Part shown: positions 50,357-59,032 of the stretch, in pieces
Numbering within the stretch: position 1 is the first letter of the stretch
Layout: every line of letters begins with the position of its first letter
Notes under the pieces: model-generated
The model's database searches: none
Told to the model about the DNA's origin: nothing
Seen by the model: only the letters and a program-made list of their open reading frames with translations
Program-made: the position numbers and the translations under genes
Source: Humidesulfovibrio sp.
Lineage (GTDB): Bacteria > Desulfobacterota > Desulfovibrionia > Desulfovibrionales > Desulfovibrionaceae
Assembly (NCBI RefSeq): GCF_031082295.1
Contig: NZ_JAVHLD010000003.1
Span: 62,001 to 126,000, forward strand
DNA length: 64,000 nucleotides
Direction: 5' to 3'

Positions 50357-51559
50357 ATGCACTTCTGCAACGTTTGCCACGGCCCGACACAAGGCGCGCT
50401 GAGCCTCAAGGGGTATCCCCTCTTTCTTGGCGTGCTGCCGCCGGACTGCCCCGAGGCTGCTCTCTCCTTCGACCTTGTGCTGCATCTGTGCCCTACCTGC
50501 CAGCACCTAATGAAGGAGGACAACCTCCCGCCAGATATCCAGGACATTTGGTACTCCCAGGAGCAATACGCCGCGCCCTGCCCGGCCCTCTCGGGCATCG
50601 GCGCCCAGCCCATGCTCGACTTCATGGCCTTTCTTGCCCCAAGCCTGCCCCAATCTGGCGTCGTGCTCGAAATCGGCAGCTTCGACGGCTACCTGCTTTC
50701 GCTCTTTCAGGCCAAGGGCTGGCAGGTACGCGGCTGCGACCCCAACCCGGCAAGCGCCATCGCCCGGGAGCGATTCGGCATCGATACGCGCCAGGAGTTT
50801 TTTGCCGCCTCCAGCTACCCCGCGAAGACCTTCGACCTGGTAGTGGTCAGGCACCTGTTGGAGCACATGGCCGACCCCCACGCCCTGGTGGAACAGATCT
50901 GCGCCGTGCTCATCGACACCGGCCTGCTGGCCCTGGAGGTGCCAAACGCCCGGCACATCCTGGCTCTCGGGGAGATCGGCGCCCTGCACCATGAGCACGT
51001 CTCGCACTTCACCACCAAGTCGTTGGCGCGGCTTCTGGAACGACACGGCCTGCGCCTTCTGGCCGTGGAGGATGGCGACGTACTGCGGGTCCTATGCGGC
51101 AAGGCGCCAGCCAAAACGGACCACGCCGACGTCAACCTGGCCGAGATCGATCTGGCGAGCATGCTGGAGCGCCATGCCGCACGAATGGATGACGTGCGCG
51201 CCACCTTCGCCCGCCTGCGAGGGCAAAACGCCCGGCTGGCCATCTTCGGGGCCAGCGGCCACACCACCGGCCTGCTCTCGCTCATGGAGCCCGCGGACCT
51301 GCCGCGCGTGTGCGCGGTGTTCGACAACGACCCCAAAAAACACGGGCTGCGCCTAGGCCCCTTCATGGTGTCCGCGCCCGCCCGCCTGGCCGAGTTCGAA
51401 TTTGACGTCCTCATCGTCTCCTCCTATACGTACCAGTCCGAGATTCTGGAGCAGCTCTTGCAATACTCCGGACGCGACTTCGACCTGATCACTTTTTACC
51501 CGGCCACTCGCCACTACCCGGCGCCTGGCACAGAAGATGGAAATGACACCAGAAGCTAA
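50357..51559 (+). CDS. zinc-binding C-methyltransferase-type enzyme with C-terminal Rossmann module
   Basis: 400 residues. Three parts: an N-terminal zinc site (CNVC at 4-7 and CPTC ~55 residues later), the SAM-binding methyltransferase core (VVLEIGSFDGYLLSLFQ, VRHLLEHMADPHALVEQ, EVPNARHILALG), and a C-terminal Rossmann unit (LAIFGASGHTTGLLSL, VCAVFDNDPKKHGL). This is the architecture of sugar C-methyltransferases such as those acting on 3- or 4-keto-deoxysugars. ATG 50357 starts at the zinc ribbon. It overlaps the ACP gene by 23 bases and has a paralogue at 52867. Confidence 0.87.
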   Translation: MHFCNVCHGPTQGALSLKGYPLFLGVLPPDCPEAALSFDLVLHLCPTCQHLMKEDNLPPDIQDIWYSQEQYAAPCPALSGIGAQPMLDFMAFLAPSLPQSGVVLEIGSFDGYLLSLFQAKGWQVRGCDPNPASAIARERFGIDTRQEFFAASSYPAKTFDLVVVRHLLEHMADPHALVEQICAVLIDTGLLALEVPNARHILALGEIGALHHEHVSHFTTKSLARLLERHGLRLLAVEDGDVLRVLCGKAPAKTDHADVNLAEIDLASMLERHAARMDDVRATFARLRGQNARLAIFGASGHTTGLLSLMEPADLPRVCAVFDNDPKKHGLRLGPFMVSAPARLAEFEFDVLIVSSYTYQSEILEQLLQYSGRDFDLITFYPATRHYPAPGTEDGNDTRS

Positions 51560-51785
51560 CGACGCGCTTACGGCCATCCTGCGCGAGGTCTTTCCCCAGG
51601 CCGGGGGCGAATTCCGCGAGGAATGGGGGCCCGAGGACGTGGAAGGATGGGACTCTCTGGCGCACCTAAACCTCACCATGGCCGTGGGTATGCGGTTCAA
51701 CATCGAGATGGACTTCGAAGTGGTGATGGGCATTCAAACCATCGGCGATGTCGTCAGGCTCGTCGAGCAGAAGGGCAAGCCATGA
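51537..51785 (+). CDS. acyl carrier protein
   Basis: 82 residues. The phosphopantetheine site is Ser 40 in VEGWDSLAHLNL, with the helical-bundle pattern of ACP/PCP domains. It carries an acyl thioester for a neighbouring enzyme. It lies between a C-methyltransferase and the NeuB-family synthase, overlapping both, so it belongs to the sugar pathway rather than fatty-acid synthesis. The AMP-dependent ligase at 56006 and the GNAT at 58025 are candidate loading and unloading partners (inference). Confidence 0.88.
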   Translation: MEMTPEANDALTAILREVFPQAGGEFREEWGPEDVEGWDSLAHLNLTMAVGMRFNIEMDFEVVMGIQTIGDVVRLVEQKGKP

Positions 51786-52837
51786 AGCACGTATTCCCCA
51801 TCGAGAACAGGCTGGTCGGACGCGGCCAGAAGTGTTTCCTTATCGGCGAGGTGGGCTCCAACCACAACCTGGACAAGGGCGTGGTGCGCGGCCTCATCGA
51901 CGCCTGCGCAGAGGCCGGGTTCGACGCCGTAAAATTTCAGATCTACGACGCCAAAGAGGCCTTCAGCTCGCATGTGACCACTGCGGATGTGAAGCTTGAT
52001 CACCTGTACGGCCTGCGCCCCTGGTGGGAGGTGGCCCGCGACAAGATACTCATGCCGCGCGACTGGTTCGGAGAGATGTTCGAATACGCCCGAGCGAGCG
52101 GGCTCATACCCTTCTCGGCCATCCACAGGCTGGAGGACGCCCTGTTCCTTGAGCAGTTCGGCCTGCCGGTGCTCAAGATCGCCTCCATCGACCTGCACTA
52201 CCACCACCTGCTGAAGAAGCTCACGCCGCTGAAAAAGCCCATGATAGTGTCCACCGGCATGGCCTACATGAGCGAGATCGACGAGACCATGCGCATGCTG
52301 GAGGCCGAGGGCCAGGACGAGGTGGCACTCTTGCACTGCGTGTCGTGCTACCCTCCGCGCCCTGCCGAGACGAACCTTCGCAACATCGAAACCCTGGCAG
52401 AAACATTCAACGTTCCAGCCGGCTTCTCCGACCACACGACAGGCATCGCCTGCGCCGTGGCCGCCGTGGCCCTGGGCGCCTGCATGATCGAAAAGCACAT
52501 CACCCTTGACCGCACCTTCCACGGCCCGGACCACCCCTTCGCCCTGGAGCCCAAGGACATGATCCTGATGGCCCAGGCCGTGCGTGAGACCGAAGAAGCC
52601 CTAGGCAGCCGACACCGCGTCATCTCCCCCAACGAAATGGATTCGCGCCTCATGATCCGCCGCAGCGTGGTCAGCCGCGTGGACATCGCCAAAGGCCAGC
52701 CCGTGATCCTGGAAAGCATCAAATTTGCCAGACCCGGCACCGGCATCCCCACCAATGACTTCAGGCTCGTGGAGGGCCGCAAGGCTGCCTGCGACATCCC
52801 GGCGGAAACCATCATCGCCTGGGACATGCTGGCCTAA
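51782..52837 (+). CDS. NeuB/PseI-family nonulosonic acid synthase
   Basis: 351 residues. TIM-barrel synthase condensing phosphoenolpyruvate with a six-carbon sugar: GEVGSNHNLDKG, DAVKFQIYDA, MIVSTGMAYMSEIDE, LLHCVSCYPP, GFSDHTTGIACAVAA and MIEKHITLDRTFHGPDHPFA, then a C-terminal SAF-type antifreeze-like domain (RRSVVSRVDIAKGQPVI ... TGIP). The family includes sialic, legionaminic and pseudaminic acid synthases; PseI is suggested by pseF/pseG but the exact sugar cannot be read. ATG 51782 overlaps the ACP stop (ATGA). Confidence 0.92.
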   Translation: MKHVFPIENRLVGRGQKCFLIGEVGSNHNLDKGVVRGLIDACAEAGFDAVKFQIYDAKEAFSSHVTTADVKLDHLYGLRPWWEVARDKILMPRDWFGEMFEYARASGLIPFSAIHRLEDALFLEQFGLPVLKIASIDLHYHHLLKKLTPLKKPMIVSTGMAYMSEIDETMRMLEAEGQDEVALLHCVSCYPPRPAETNLRNIETLAETFNVPAGFSDHTTGIACAVAAVALGACMIEKHITLDRTFHGPDHPFALEPKDMILMAQAVRETEEALGSRHRVISPNEMDSRLMIRRSVVSRVDIAKGQPVILESIKFARPGTGIPTNDFRLVEGRKAACDIPAETIIAWDMLA

Positions 52838-52866
52838 CCGCCCCAGGCCAGGAGGGTGTCATAGCA

Positions 52867-54087
52867 ATGCTCACGTCCGCCACAAAGGCCTGTCCCCTGT
52901 GCGGATCGTCCGGGACGTTGCTGCTGCTTCACAGGGACTGGTTCCCGTACTTCACCTCGCCCCTGCCCAAGGCGGTCAAGGATGATATTCGGCAAAGCCT
53001 CACTGCCGACCAACTCGGCATGGCATTCGACGTGCGGGCCTGCGAGGCTTGCCGACACTGCTTTCTCGCTTCCAGACCGGACGCGGACACGCTGGACGAG
53101 CTCTACTCCCGCCACCACACCTACCCCTCGGCTCTGGAAAGCGGCATCTGCCCCAGCCGCGACGACGCCTTCCTGGCATGGTTCCGGGCTCATGCCGAGA
53201 GGCACCCCCTGCCGGGGAAAAGCGTGTTGGAGGTGGCCTGCCACGACGGCTACGTGCTGCACCACCTTGGCCGCGAAGGCTACACGGTACGCGGCTGCGA
53301 CCCCAGCCCAGGCGCGGACATCGCCCGGCGGCACGGCGTGCCCGTGGACCGCCGCTTTTTCCGGTGCGACGACTACCTGGCCGAGGAGGCCCGCTTCGAC
53401 GTGGTCCTGGCACGACATTTCATCGAGCATGTGCCCGACCCGGCCAGCCTCACACGCGAACTCATCCGACTGCTGCGACCGGGCGGCCGCCTGATTCTGG
53501 AAACACCCAACGTGCTCTACCATCTGGAGAACGGCCTGCCCGAGGTGTTCTCGCTGCAGCACCTGCATGGCTTCAGCGCGCAATCCCTGGGCGAGGTCAT
53601 GAGCCAGGAGGGGCTTCGCGTGCTCGACTCCGAGCGCACCCCGGCCAATCTAATCCTGGCGGCCAGCGCCATGGGCTCGCTGGCGCTCGACGAGCCGAAC
53701 TTCGGCCCGGCCGCGCAGCGGTTCGGTCGGAAATTGGAGGAGACCGTGGAACGGGTACGTCAAAGCACTTCCTCAGTGTTGCGACGCAAGGGTCGCTTGG
53801 CCCTCTGGGGCGCGGGGAGCTTCGGCTCTGCGGCCATGCGCCTGTACGGCGTGCCTCCAGAAGCCATCGACATGATCATCGACTCCGACCCAGCTAAAAT
53901 AGAGCTGGAATACCTAGAACTCGACGTGCCAGTGATCTCTCCGGCCCAGGCCCAGGCCGACCCGCCGGAACTCATCGTGGTGGCGTCCATGTACGCACGC
54001 GAAATCTGCCAGCGCATCAGGGAACTAGGCCTGCCCTCCGAAGTGCTCTCACTGTACCCCTGCGCCCCGGCTGGCCCCGCGGCCTAG
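52867..54087 (+). CDS. zinc-binding methyltransferase with C-terminal Rossmann module
   Basis: 406 residues, same three-part plan as 50357: zinc site (CPLC at 9-12 with CEAC ~50 residues on), methyltransferase core (VLEVACHDGYVLHHL, ARHFIEHVPDPASL, LETPNVLYHLENG), and C-terminal Rossmann unit (LALWGAGSFGSAAMRL, IIDSDPAKIEL, LDVPVISPAQA). Last gene of the rightward operon, 29 bases after the NeuB-like gene and 25 bases from the convergent phosphatase gene. The two paralogues may methylate different carbons of one sugar. Confidence 0.86.
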   Translation: MLTSATKACPLCGSSGTLLLLHRDWFPYFTSPLPKAVKDDIRQSLTADQLGMAFDVRACEACRHCFLASRPDADTLDELYSRHHTYPSALESGICPSRDDAFLAWFRAHAERHPLPGKSVLEVACHDGYVLHHLGREGYTVRGCDPSPGADIARRHGVPVDRRFFRCDDYLAEEARFDVVLARHFIEHVPDPASLTRELIRLLRPGGRLILETPNVLYHLENGLPEVFSLQHLHGFSAQSLGEVMSQEGLRVLDSERTPANLILAASAMGSLALDEPNFGPAAQRFGRKLEETVERVRQSTSSVLRRKGRLALWGAGSFGSAAMRLYGVPPEAIDMIIDSDPAKIELEYLELDVPVISPAQAQADPPELIVVASMYAREICQRIRELGLPSEVLSLYPCAPAGPAA

Positions 54088-54112
54088 CCGACCAGCCTAT
54101 CCGGCCGACCAA

Positions 54113-54901
54113 CTAGGTCAAGTTCTCGGCCAGGATGCCACGCAGATCGGCATGCACACCGCCGTTGGAGGCGATGAGCAGCGGTTGGTCAAAGGTAAAG
54201 TCCTGCCCGCCCGCTCCGCCGACCTGCCCGCCCGCCTCCTGCACCAGCAGTATGCCCGCCGCGAGATCCCAGGAGAAGAGTCCCCTGGCCCAGAAGCCGT
54301 CAATGCGCCCGCAAGCCAGATAGGCCAGGGCCACGGCCGCCGAGCCGATGCGCAAGGCCCCACGCGAACGGTTGTTCACCGCTCCAAAGGCCATGTACTC
54401 ACTGTCGCGGTTGGCTGAGGCCGAGGACGAAAACGCGCCCACGTAGAGCCCGTTCTGGAAACTGTCCTTGCCGGACACGTGGATGGGGGCGCCGTTCAGG
54501 AAACTTCCCCGGCCACGCGTGGCGAAGAACAGCTCCTCGGCAAAGGGGTTGTAGATGGCGCAGGCCTGCATCCGGCCGTTTTCCTCCAGCCCCACGGACA
54601 CAGCGCACAGGGGAATGCCCTGGCTGTAGTTCACCGTGCCGTCCAGGGGGTCCACGTGCCAGACCAGGGCCGGGTCGCGCTGGTCCGCCGCCCCTTCCTC
54701 GGCCACGATGGAATGGTTGGGAAAACTCTCCCAGATGACCTTCTTGATGCTCTTCTCCGAGAGGATGTCCACCTCGGTGACGAGGTCGCGCAGGTTCGAG
54801 TTCTTCATCCTGAAATCGTGGAGCTTGTCATGATATTCGGTGAGCACCACGCCGCTCTTGCGAACGGCCCGGATAGCGACTTCGAGATACTTGTCGAGCA
54901 T
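54113..54901 (-). CDS. inositol-monophosphatase-family phosphatase
   Basis: 262 residues. Metal-dependent phosphatase: VAEEGA (Glu 68-69), WHVDPLDGTVNY (Asp 84, Asp 87), and FSWDLAAGILLVQEAGG (third metal Asp). The family hydrolyses inositol, fructose-1,6-bis-, histidinol or other sugar phosphates. Here it is the last gene of the leftward PseG operon, directly behind a mannitol-1-phosphate-dehydrogenase-like enzyme, so a sugar- or polyol-phosphate of that pathway is likely rather than SuhB-type function. Overlap and spacing (9 bases) support cotranscription. Confidence 0.9.
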   Translation of the reverse strand: MLDKYLEVAIRAVRKSGVVLTEYHDKLHDFRMKNSNLRDLVTEVDILSEKSIKKVIWESFPNHSIVAEEGAADQRDPALVWHVDPLDGTVNYSQGIPLCAVSVGLEENGRMQACAIYNPFAEELFFATRGRGSFLNGAPIHVSGKDSFQNGLYVGAFSSSASANRDSEYMAFGAVNNRSRGALRIGSAAVALAYLACGRIDGFWARGLFSWDLAAGILLVQEAGGQVGGAGGQDFTFDQPLLIASNGGVHADLRGILAENLT

Positions 54902-54910
54902 GGCCTCCCC

Positions 54911-55993
54911 CTAGAAGAATGTGGAGATGTCGCGGTCGATGATATACTGCCCCAATGGGTCAAAGGCGGGAATGCCGGCAACTTGGCGCAGAACCTCGCG
55001 GTCGCCGATGCTCTGGCGCAAGGTTTTGAGATACACGGCTTCCTCGTCCTTGGGCTCGTCGTATTCCAGGGCCGCCTTCACGCCCATGGCCGTGAACTCG
55101 GGCAGCGGTCCATCGAACAGGGCTAGGCGCAAGCCCAGCACCAGCCGGTTGTCCTTATCCAACTTGCGGATGGGCTGCCGGGCCACCCTGCGGATGGGGT
55201 CGAAGAGCAGCGGGTTGCGGAACCGCCCCAGCTCCTTGTGCATGTACATGCTGGCAAACTCCCGGGTGGCGTAGCCAGCCCGGACCACCCCGGCCGAAAT
55301 CTCCTGGATCGACCCCGTTACCACCCGAGCAATGTCCGGATCGGCCATGGCCTCGTGAATGTAGACGCAACGCCTGAGCCAGCCCAGATACGCGGTGACG
55401 GCATGTGGCGCGTTGTGGATGAAGAACTTGCACATCCAGTGCATGTGCAACTCCTCGGCGCTCACCTGGCTGATCTCTGCTGGCAGGTCGTAGTCTCCGG
55501 CCTCCAGCACCAGATGACCCCGCTCGCTTACGGTCATGAGTGGATCCTCGCGCAGAAGCTCTTCCGGCGCGGTGTTCGAGGTGATGACGTCGGGGATGCC
55601 GAAATAGATGCGCTCGTTGCCGGACAGCTCGCGCAGCCGCAACACCAGCGAGGAGTCATTCTCGCAACAGATGACCGCCCGGGCCGATTTGAAGCGCTCG
55701 GCCAGGTCAAAGCAGTTGTTCGGCCCCACGCAGCAGAAGACTAGGTCGAAGTCCGCCGCGTCCGGCGCCTCGCTCAGCAGATGCGCCCCACCCAGGGGCA
55801 CCTCCAGGCGCTCATAGCCCTGCGCGCCGGTGATGGTCGCCAGATAGGAGCTGCGCCCGCGCAACTGCTCCACCAGGCCAGGGGCCACGTCCACGAAGTG
55901 GACCTCAAAGCCTTGGCGCGCGAGCAACGGCCCGAGGTAGCCCCTGCCAATGGCGCCCGCGCCGAAGATCAGCACCCTGCCCGACTTGCCCAC
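54911..55993 (-). CDS. mannitol-1-phosphate 5-dehydrogenase-like NAD(P) enzyme
   Basis: 360 residues. N-terminal dinucleotide fold with ILFGAGAIGRGYLGP-type glycine loop (residues ~8-20) and FCCVGPNN; C-terminal long-chain polyol dehydrogenase domain with the catalytic region CKFFIHNAPHAVTAYLG (Lys and Asn-x-x-His). The family oxidises or reduces sugar alcohol phosphates. GTG 55993 follows GGAGG. Next to the phosphatase it could make a reduced sugar or polyol for the glycan. The sequence is divergent from true MtlD, so substrate specificity is open. Confidence 0.82.
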   Translation of the reverse strand: MGKSGRVLIFGAGAIGRGYLGPLLARQGFEVHFVDVAPGLVEQLRGRSSYLATITGAQGYERLEVPLGGAHLLSEAPDAADFDLVFCCVGPNNCFDLAERFKSARAVICCENDSSLVLRLRELSGNERIYFGIPDVITSNTAPEELLREDPLMTVSERGHLVLEAGDYDLPAEISQVSAEELHMHWMCKFFIHNAPHAVTAYLGWLRRCVYIHEAMADPDIARVVTGSIQEISAGVVRAGYATREFASMYMHKELGRFRNPLLFDPIRRVARQPIRKLDKDNRLVLGLRLALFDGPLPEFTAMGVKAALEYDEPKDEEAVYLKTLRQSIGDREVLRQVAGIPAFDPLGQYIIDRDISTFF

Positions 55994-56005
55994 GCCCCGC
56001 CTCCT

Positions 56006-57607
56006 TCACCCCTGGCGCACGGCGCTCAGGAGCTCCTGCTCGCGCAACTGACGCTTCAAAATCTTGCCGGAGGGGCCCTTGGGCAGGCTCTCCACGAATT
56101 CGATCTGCGACGGGGCCTTGAAGTCGCCCAGCCGCTCGCGGCACAGGGCAATCAGCTCCGCTGCGTCCGCCGCGCGCCCCTGCTTCAGCACCACAAAACA
56201 CTTCACAACCTCGCCCCACAACGGGTCCGGCTTGCCCAGGGTGGCCACTTCCTCCACCGCAGGATGGGTGTAAAGCACCTCGTCTATCTGCGAGGGCACG
56301 AGGTTCACCCCGCCCTTGATGATGAGGTCCTTGAGCCTGTCCGCATAGTGCCAAAGCCCGTCCGCATCCACAAAGCCGAGGTCTCCGGTCATGAAATAGC
56401 CTTTCCGGAAGCAGGCTGCGAACATTTCCGGCGCTCCGTGATAGGTTTTGAGCAGCGTTGGCCCGCGCACGCCGATCTGCCCCACCTCGCCCGGCGCCGC
56501 CTCCTCGCCGTTGTCGGCAAAGACCTTGGCGTCCACCACGTCAAAGGGGCGGCCGATGTTGCCCGTGGTGCGCCCAGGGCGCCGGGGATCATCGAAGTGC
56601 GTGCCCCCGGTCTCAGACAGGCCGTAGAGGTTGATTACCTTCACGCCGAAGCGGGCTTCGAAAGCGTCCTGCAGTCCCACAGGCAAGGTCGACGAGCCGC
56701 AACCGATGCAGTCGAGGGAGTCCGCCTGCTCCGGTCGGAAATCCGGGTACGGGGTGTTTAAAATGGCGATGAGAATGGAGGGCACCACCTCAACAAAATT
56801 CACCCGGTGCGTGGCCAGCGCCTCCCAGAAATGGTTGCGCACCTTCCAAAAGGATTCGTGCAGTACCACGGTGGAGCCAGTGCAGACGCAAGGTTTGATG
56901 GTGTAGCGCAAAGCCGCAGTGTGGCCCAGAGGCAGAACGCACAGGTGAACCCCGCCCGGACGGGTGAAGCCCCCCCGGAGCATGGACGCCTGCCCGGCGA
57001 TCTGCGCGGCGTGGGTGTATTCGATGATCTTGGGGCTGCCGGTGGTGCCGGAGGAATAATACATCACAGCCGTGGAGTCCGGAGCCACGGACGGTGTGGC
57101 GAAGGGAGCGTCGGCATGGGCGGCCAGCGCGTTCACGAACCCGCCCTCCAGGGCGTCCAAGTTCACCACCGGAACCGGCGCGGCGGCCAGGTCCCTGGCG
57201 TGGGACTTGTGGCAGAAGAGCACCCGGGGGGAAAGGACAGCCGCTTTGTCCAGCACCTCCGCGGCGTTCAAATGCGCGGGAAAGGGATTGAGCACAGCGC
57301 CGCGCCGCAGGCAGGCGAAGTACACAAGGAGGTAGTCCACGGAGTTGCGCAACACCGCCGAGACAACGTCCCCCGGCTGGACGCCCAGGCTCTCCAGGTA
57401 GCGGCAGCAGCGGTTCACCAAGACGTCGAAAGCCGCGTAACTGTACTGCTCCGCACCGCAGACAAGAAAGGTCCGCGCGGGGAAGGCGCGAGCCGTCTGG
57501 CCCAGGACCTCGGCCATGGTCGCGCAGGCGGCCACGGCTTCCGCCATGTGGCGCAGGTCGCCGTCTTGCCAGCCGCCGCGCCCGGCATCCTGCTCGTCAT
57601 TACGCAT
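56006..57607 (-). CDS. AMP-dependent acyl/aryl ligase (ANL family)
   Basis: 533 residues. Adenylating enzyme: P-loop YYSSGTTGSPK (~184-194), NLYGLSETGGTHF (adenine-binding), YFMTGDLGF, RLKDLIIKGGVNLVPSQIDE (hinge), and a C-terminal catalytic Lys in KGPSGKILKRQL. It activates a carboxylic acid and transfers it to CoA or a carrier protein; the ACP at 51537 is the obvious candidate. ATG 57607 overlaps the VOC stop by eight bases; the frame runs to 57628. Acyl substrate unknown. Confidence 0.88.
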   Translation of the reverse strand: MRNDEQDAGRGGWQDGDLRHMAEAVAACATMAEVLGQTARAFPARTFLVCGAEQYSYAAFDVLVNRCCRYLESLGVQPGDVVSAVLRNSVDYLLVYFACLRRGAVLNPFPAHLNAAEVLDKAAVLSPRVLFCHKSHARDLAAAPVPVVNLDALEGGFVNALAAHADAPFATPSVAPDSTAVMYYSSGTTGSPKIIEYTHAAQIAGQASMLRGGFTRPGGVHLCVLPLGHTAALRYTIKPCVCTGSTVVLHESFWKVRNHFWEALATHRVNFVEVVPSILIAILNTPYPDFRPEQADSLDCIGCGSSTLPVGLQDAFEARFGVKVINLYGLSETGGTHFDDPRRPGRTTGNIGRPFDVVDAKVFADNGEEAAPGEVGQIGVRGPTLLKTYHGAPEMFAACFRKGYFMTGDLGFVDADGLWHYADRLKDLIIKGGVNLVPSQIDEVLYTHPAVEEVATLGKPDPLWGEVVKCFVVLKQGRAADAAELIALCRERLGDFKAPSQIEFVESLPKGPSGKILKRQLREQELLSAVRQG

Positions 57608-58013
57608 CTGGCAACTCGATGAGTTCAATGAGTTCGCGGCCCGGTGTGAACAGCCAGGCGGTGCGCACCTTGTGCGCGGCCCCGGGAACCGGCGCCCCCA
57701 GGGGCATAGCCCCCTTGGACTTGAGGTGCGTCAAGGCTGCGTCCAGGTCGGCCACGGCGTAGGCCAAGTGGTGCAGGCCACCTCCGGTCTTCTTCAGGAA
57801 CGCCGCCACCCGGGAGGTCTCGCCCACAGGCTCCACCAGTTCAATGCTTGGCATAGACCCATGTCCGGCGTCCAACAGCTGTACCCGCACCTCATGGGCG
57901 GGCTCGTCAACCACCGGGGTCAACGGCACGCAGCCATAGAGGTCCGCGTAGTACGCACGGGCCGCGTCGACGTCCTTCACCACAATGCCCACGTGCTCCA
58001 GGCGCATCCGCAT
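57600..58013 (-). CDS. VOC-family protein (glyoxalase / methylmalonyl-CoA epimerase-like)
   Basis: 137 residues. Two beta-alpha-beta-beta-beta units: LEHVGIVVKDVDAARAYYADLYG at the start, with metal-ligand His, then SIELVEPVGETS, GGGLHHLAYAVADLDAAL and ELIELIELPDA. This layout is closest to methylmalonyl-CoA epimerase. GGAGAA precedes ATG 58013. Between an acyl ligase and a GNAT, it may isomerise or epimerise the acyl group that is attached to the sugar (inference). Confidence 0.82.
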   Translation of the reverse strand: MRMRLEHVGIVVKDVDAARAYYADLYGCVPLTPVVDEPAHEVRVQLLDAGHGSMPSIELVEPVGETSRVAAFLKKTGGGLHHLAYAVADLDAALTHLKSKGAMPLGAPVPGAAHKVRTAWLFTPGRELIELIELPDA

Positions 58014-58024
58014 CGGCTGTTCTC

Positions 58025-59032
58025 CTAGTAGATTTCCAGGGTGTCGCCCATAGTGAAGTACCATTTCTCGGGCGTCAAGCTGGGGCGCAGACGCTCGCTG
58101 GTCTTGCCAAAGCGGCAGATGAGCGGGCGGCTGGACACCTCCGCGAAGCCATGCTCACGCAAGAGGTTCTGAAAAAACAACGAACCCTGCATCCACAGAT
58201 TGACCAAGCCGCACCCGTGGCCATGCAGCTCGCGCAGGCCGCCGCCGAGCAGCAGACGTCCGGCCTCGACGTCCCCAGGCACGGCGAAGAGGTCCACGAA
58301 ATGGCCGAACAGGGTGTCTTCCCATCTGTAGAGCTTGAGCACGCAGTAGCCCGCCAGCTCCTCTCCCCGGAACACGCCATGGGCAAGGTAACGCACGTCC
58401 GGCCTGGCCATGTAGCGCCAGTTGAGGAAGGCCGCGTCGCGCACCACCACGGCTCCCGGGGCCGGACCATCCTTGGCCGACAGCACGCGGGCGAACAGGG
58501 CGTCGGCCTCGGGGCCGAAGACGGACAAGGCGCGGAAATCGAGTCCCGGCGTGGCGGACGCAGACATGATTGACAAGTCCATCTCCTGGCCATCCAGAGA
58601 TCGCTGCCAAAGCCGCTGCATGCCCACGTCCTCGTATCCCAGGAGCCGGGTGTGCAGGGCGTGGGCGTTCTGGTTGGGATAGCCGTAGGTGAAGGCCCAG
58701 CCAGCCGCGGAGATGTCGGCCAGCACCTTGTCCGCCACGAATTTGATGAGCCCCCGGTTTTGCCACTGGGGCAGGACCATCATGGCCAACGAATGCGAAC
58801 CCCGCGCAGGCTCGCCGCCCACGACATAGCGCATGGGCAGCCCAGCGAAGTGGGCCACTATCCGCCCTTCGTGCTCAGCCACGTACATGATGGCGTCACC
58901 GGCGGGATTGCCGCCCCGATACTTCCAGCGCCAGTTGGCCAAGTCACGCCGGTTCCAGGGATGCTCCTCCACCGCGCGGTCCAGGGCCAGAATCCCCTCC
59001 TCGTCGCCCTCACGAAATGCGCGAATATCCAT
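58025..59032 (-). CDS. large GNAT-family acyltransferase
   Basis: About 335 residues, much longer than PseH. The N-terminal GNAT fold has IRAFREGDEEGILAL, YVAEHEGRIVAHFAGLPMRY and MVLPQWQNRGLIKFVADKVL (acyl-CoA/phosphopantetheine loop, Gln/Arg-x-x-Gly-like), then a second ~150-residue domain. It probably N- or O-acylates a sugar, replacing PseH; donor could be CoA or the ACP. The start is among three consecutive ATGs (59038, 59035, 59032); the last has six bases to AGGAG. Overlaps pseG by 23 bases. Confidence 0.82.
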   Translation of the reverse strand: MDIRAFREGDEEGILALDRAVEEHPWNRRDLANWRWKYRGGNPAGDAIMYVAEHEGRIVAHFAGLPMRYVVGGEPARGSHSLAMMVLPQWQNRGLIKFVADKVLADISAAGWAFTYGYPNQNAHALHTRLLGYEDVGMQRLWQRSLDGQEMDLSIMSASATPGLDFRALSVFGPEADALFARVLSAKDGPAPGAVVVRDAAFLNWRYMARPDVRYLAHGVFRGEELAGYCVLKLYRWEDTLFGHFVDLFAVPGDVEAGRLLLGGGLRELHGHGCGLVNLWMQGSLFFQNLLREHGFAEVSSRPLICRFGKTSERLRPSLTPEKWYFTMGDTLEIY

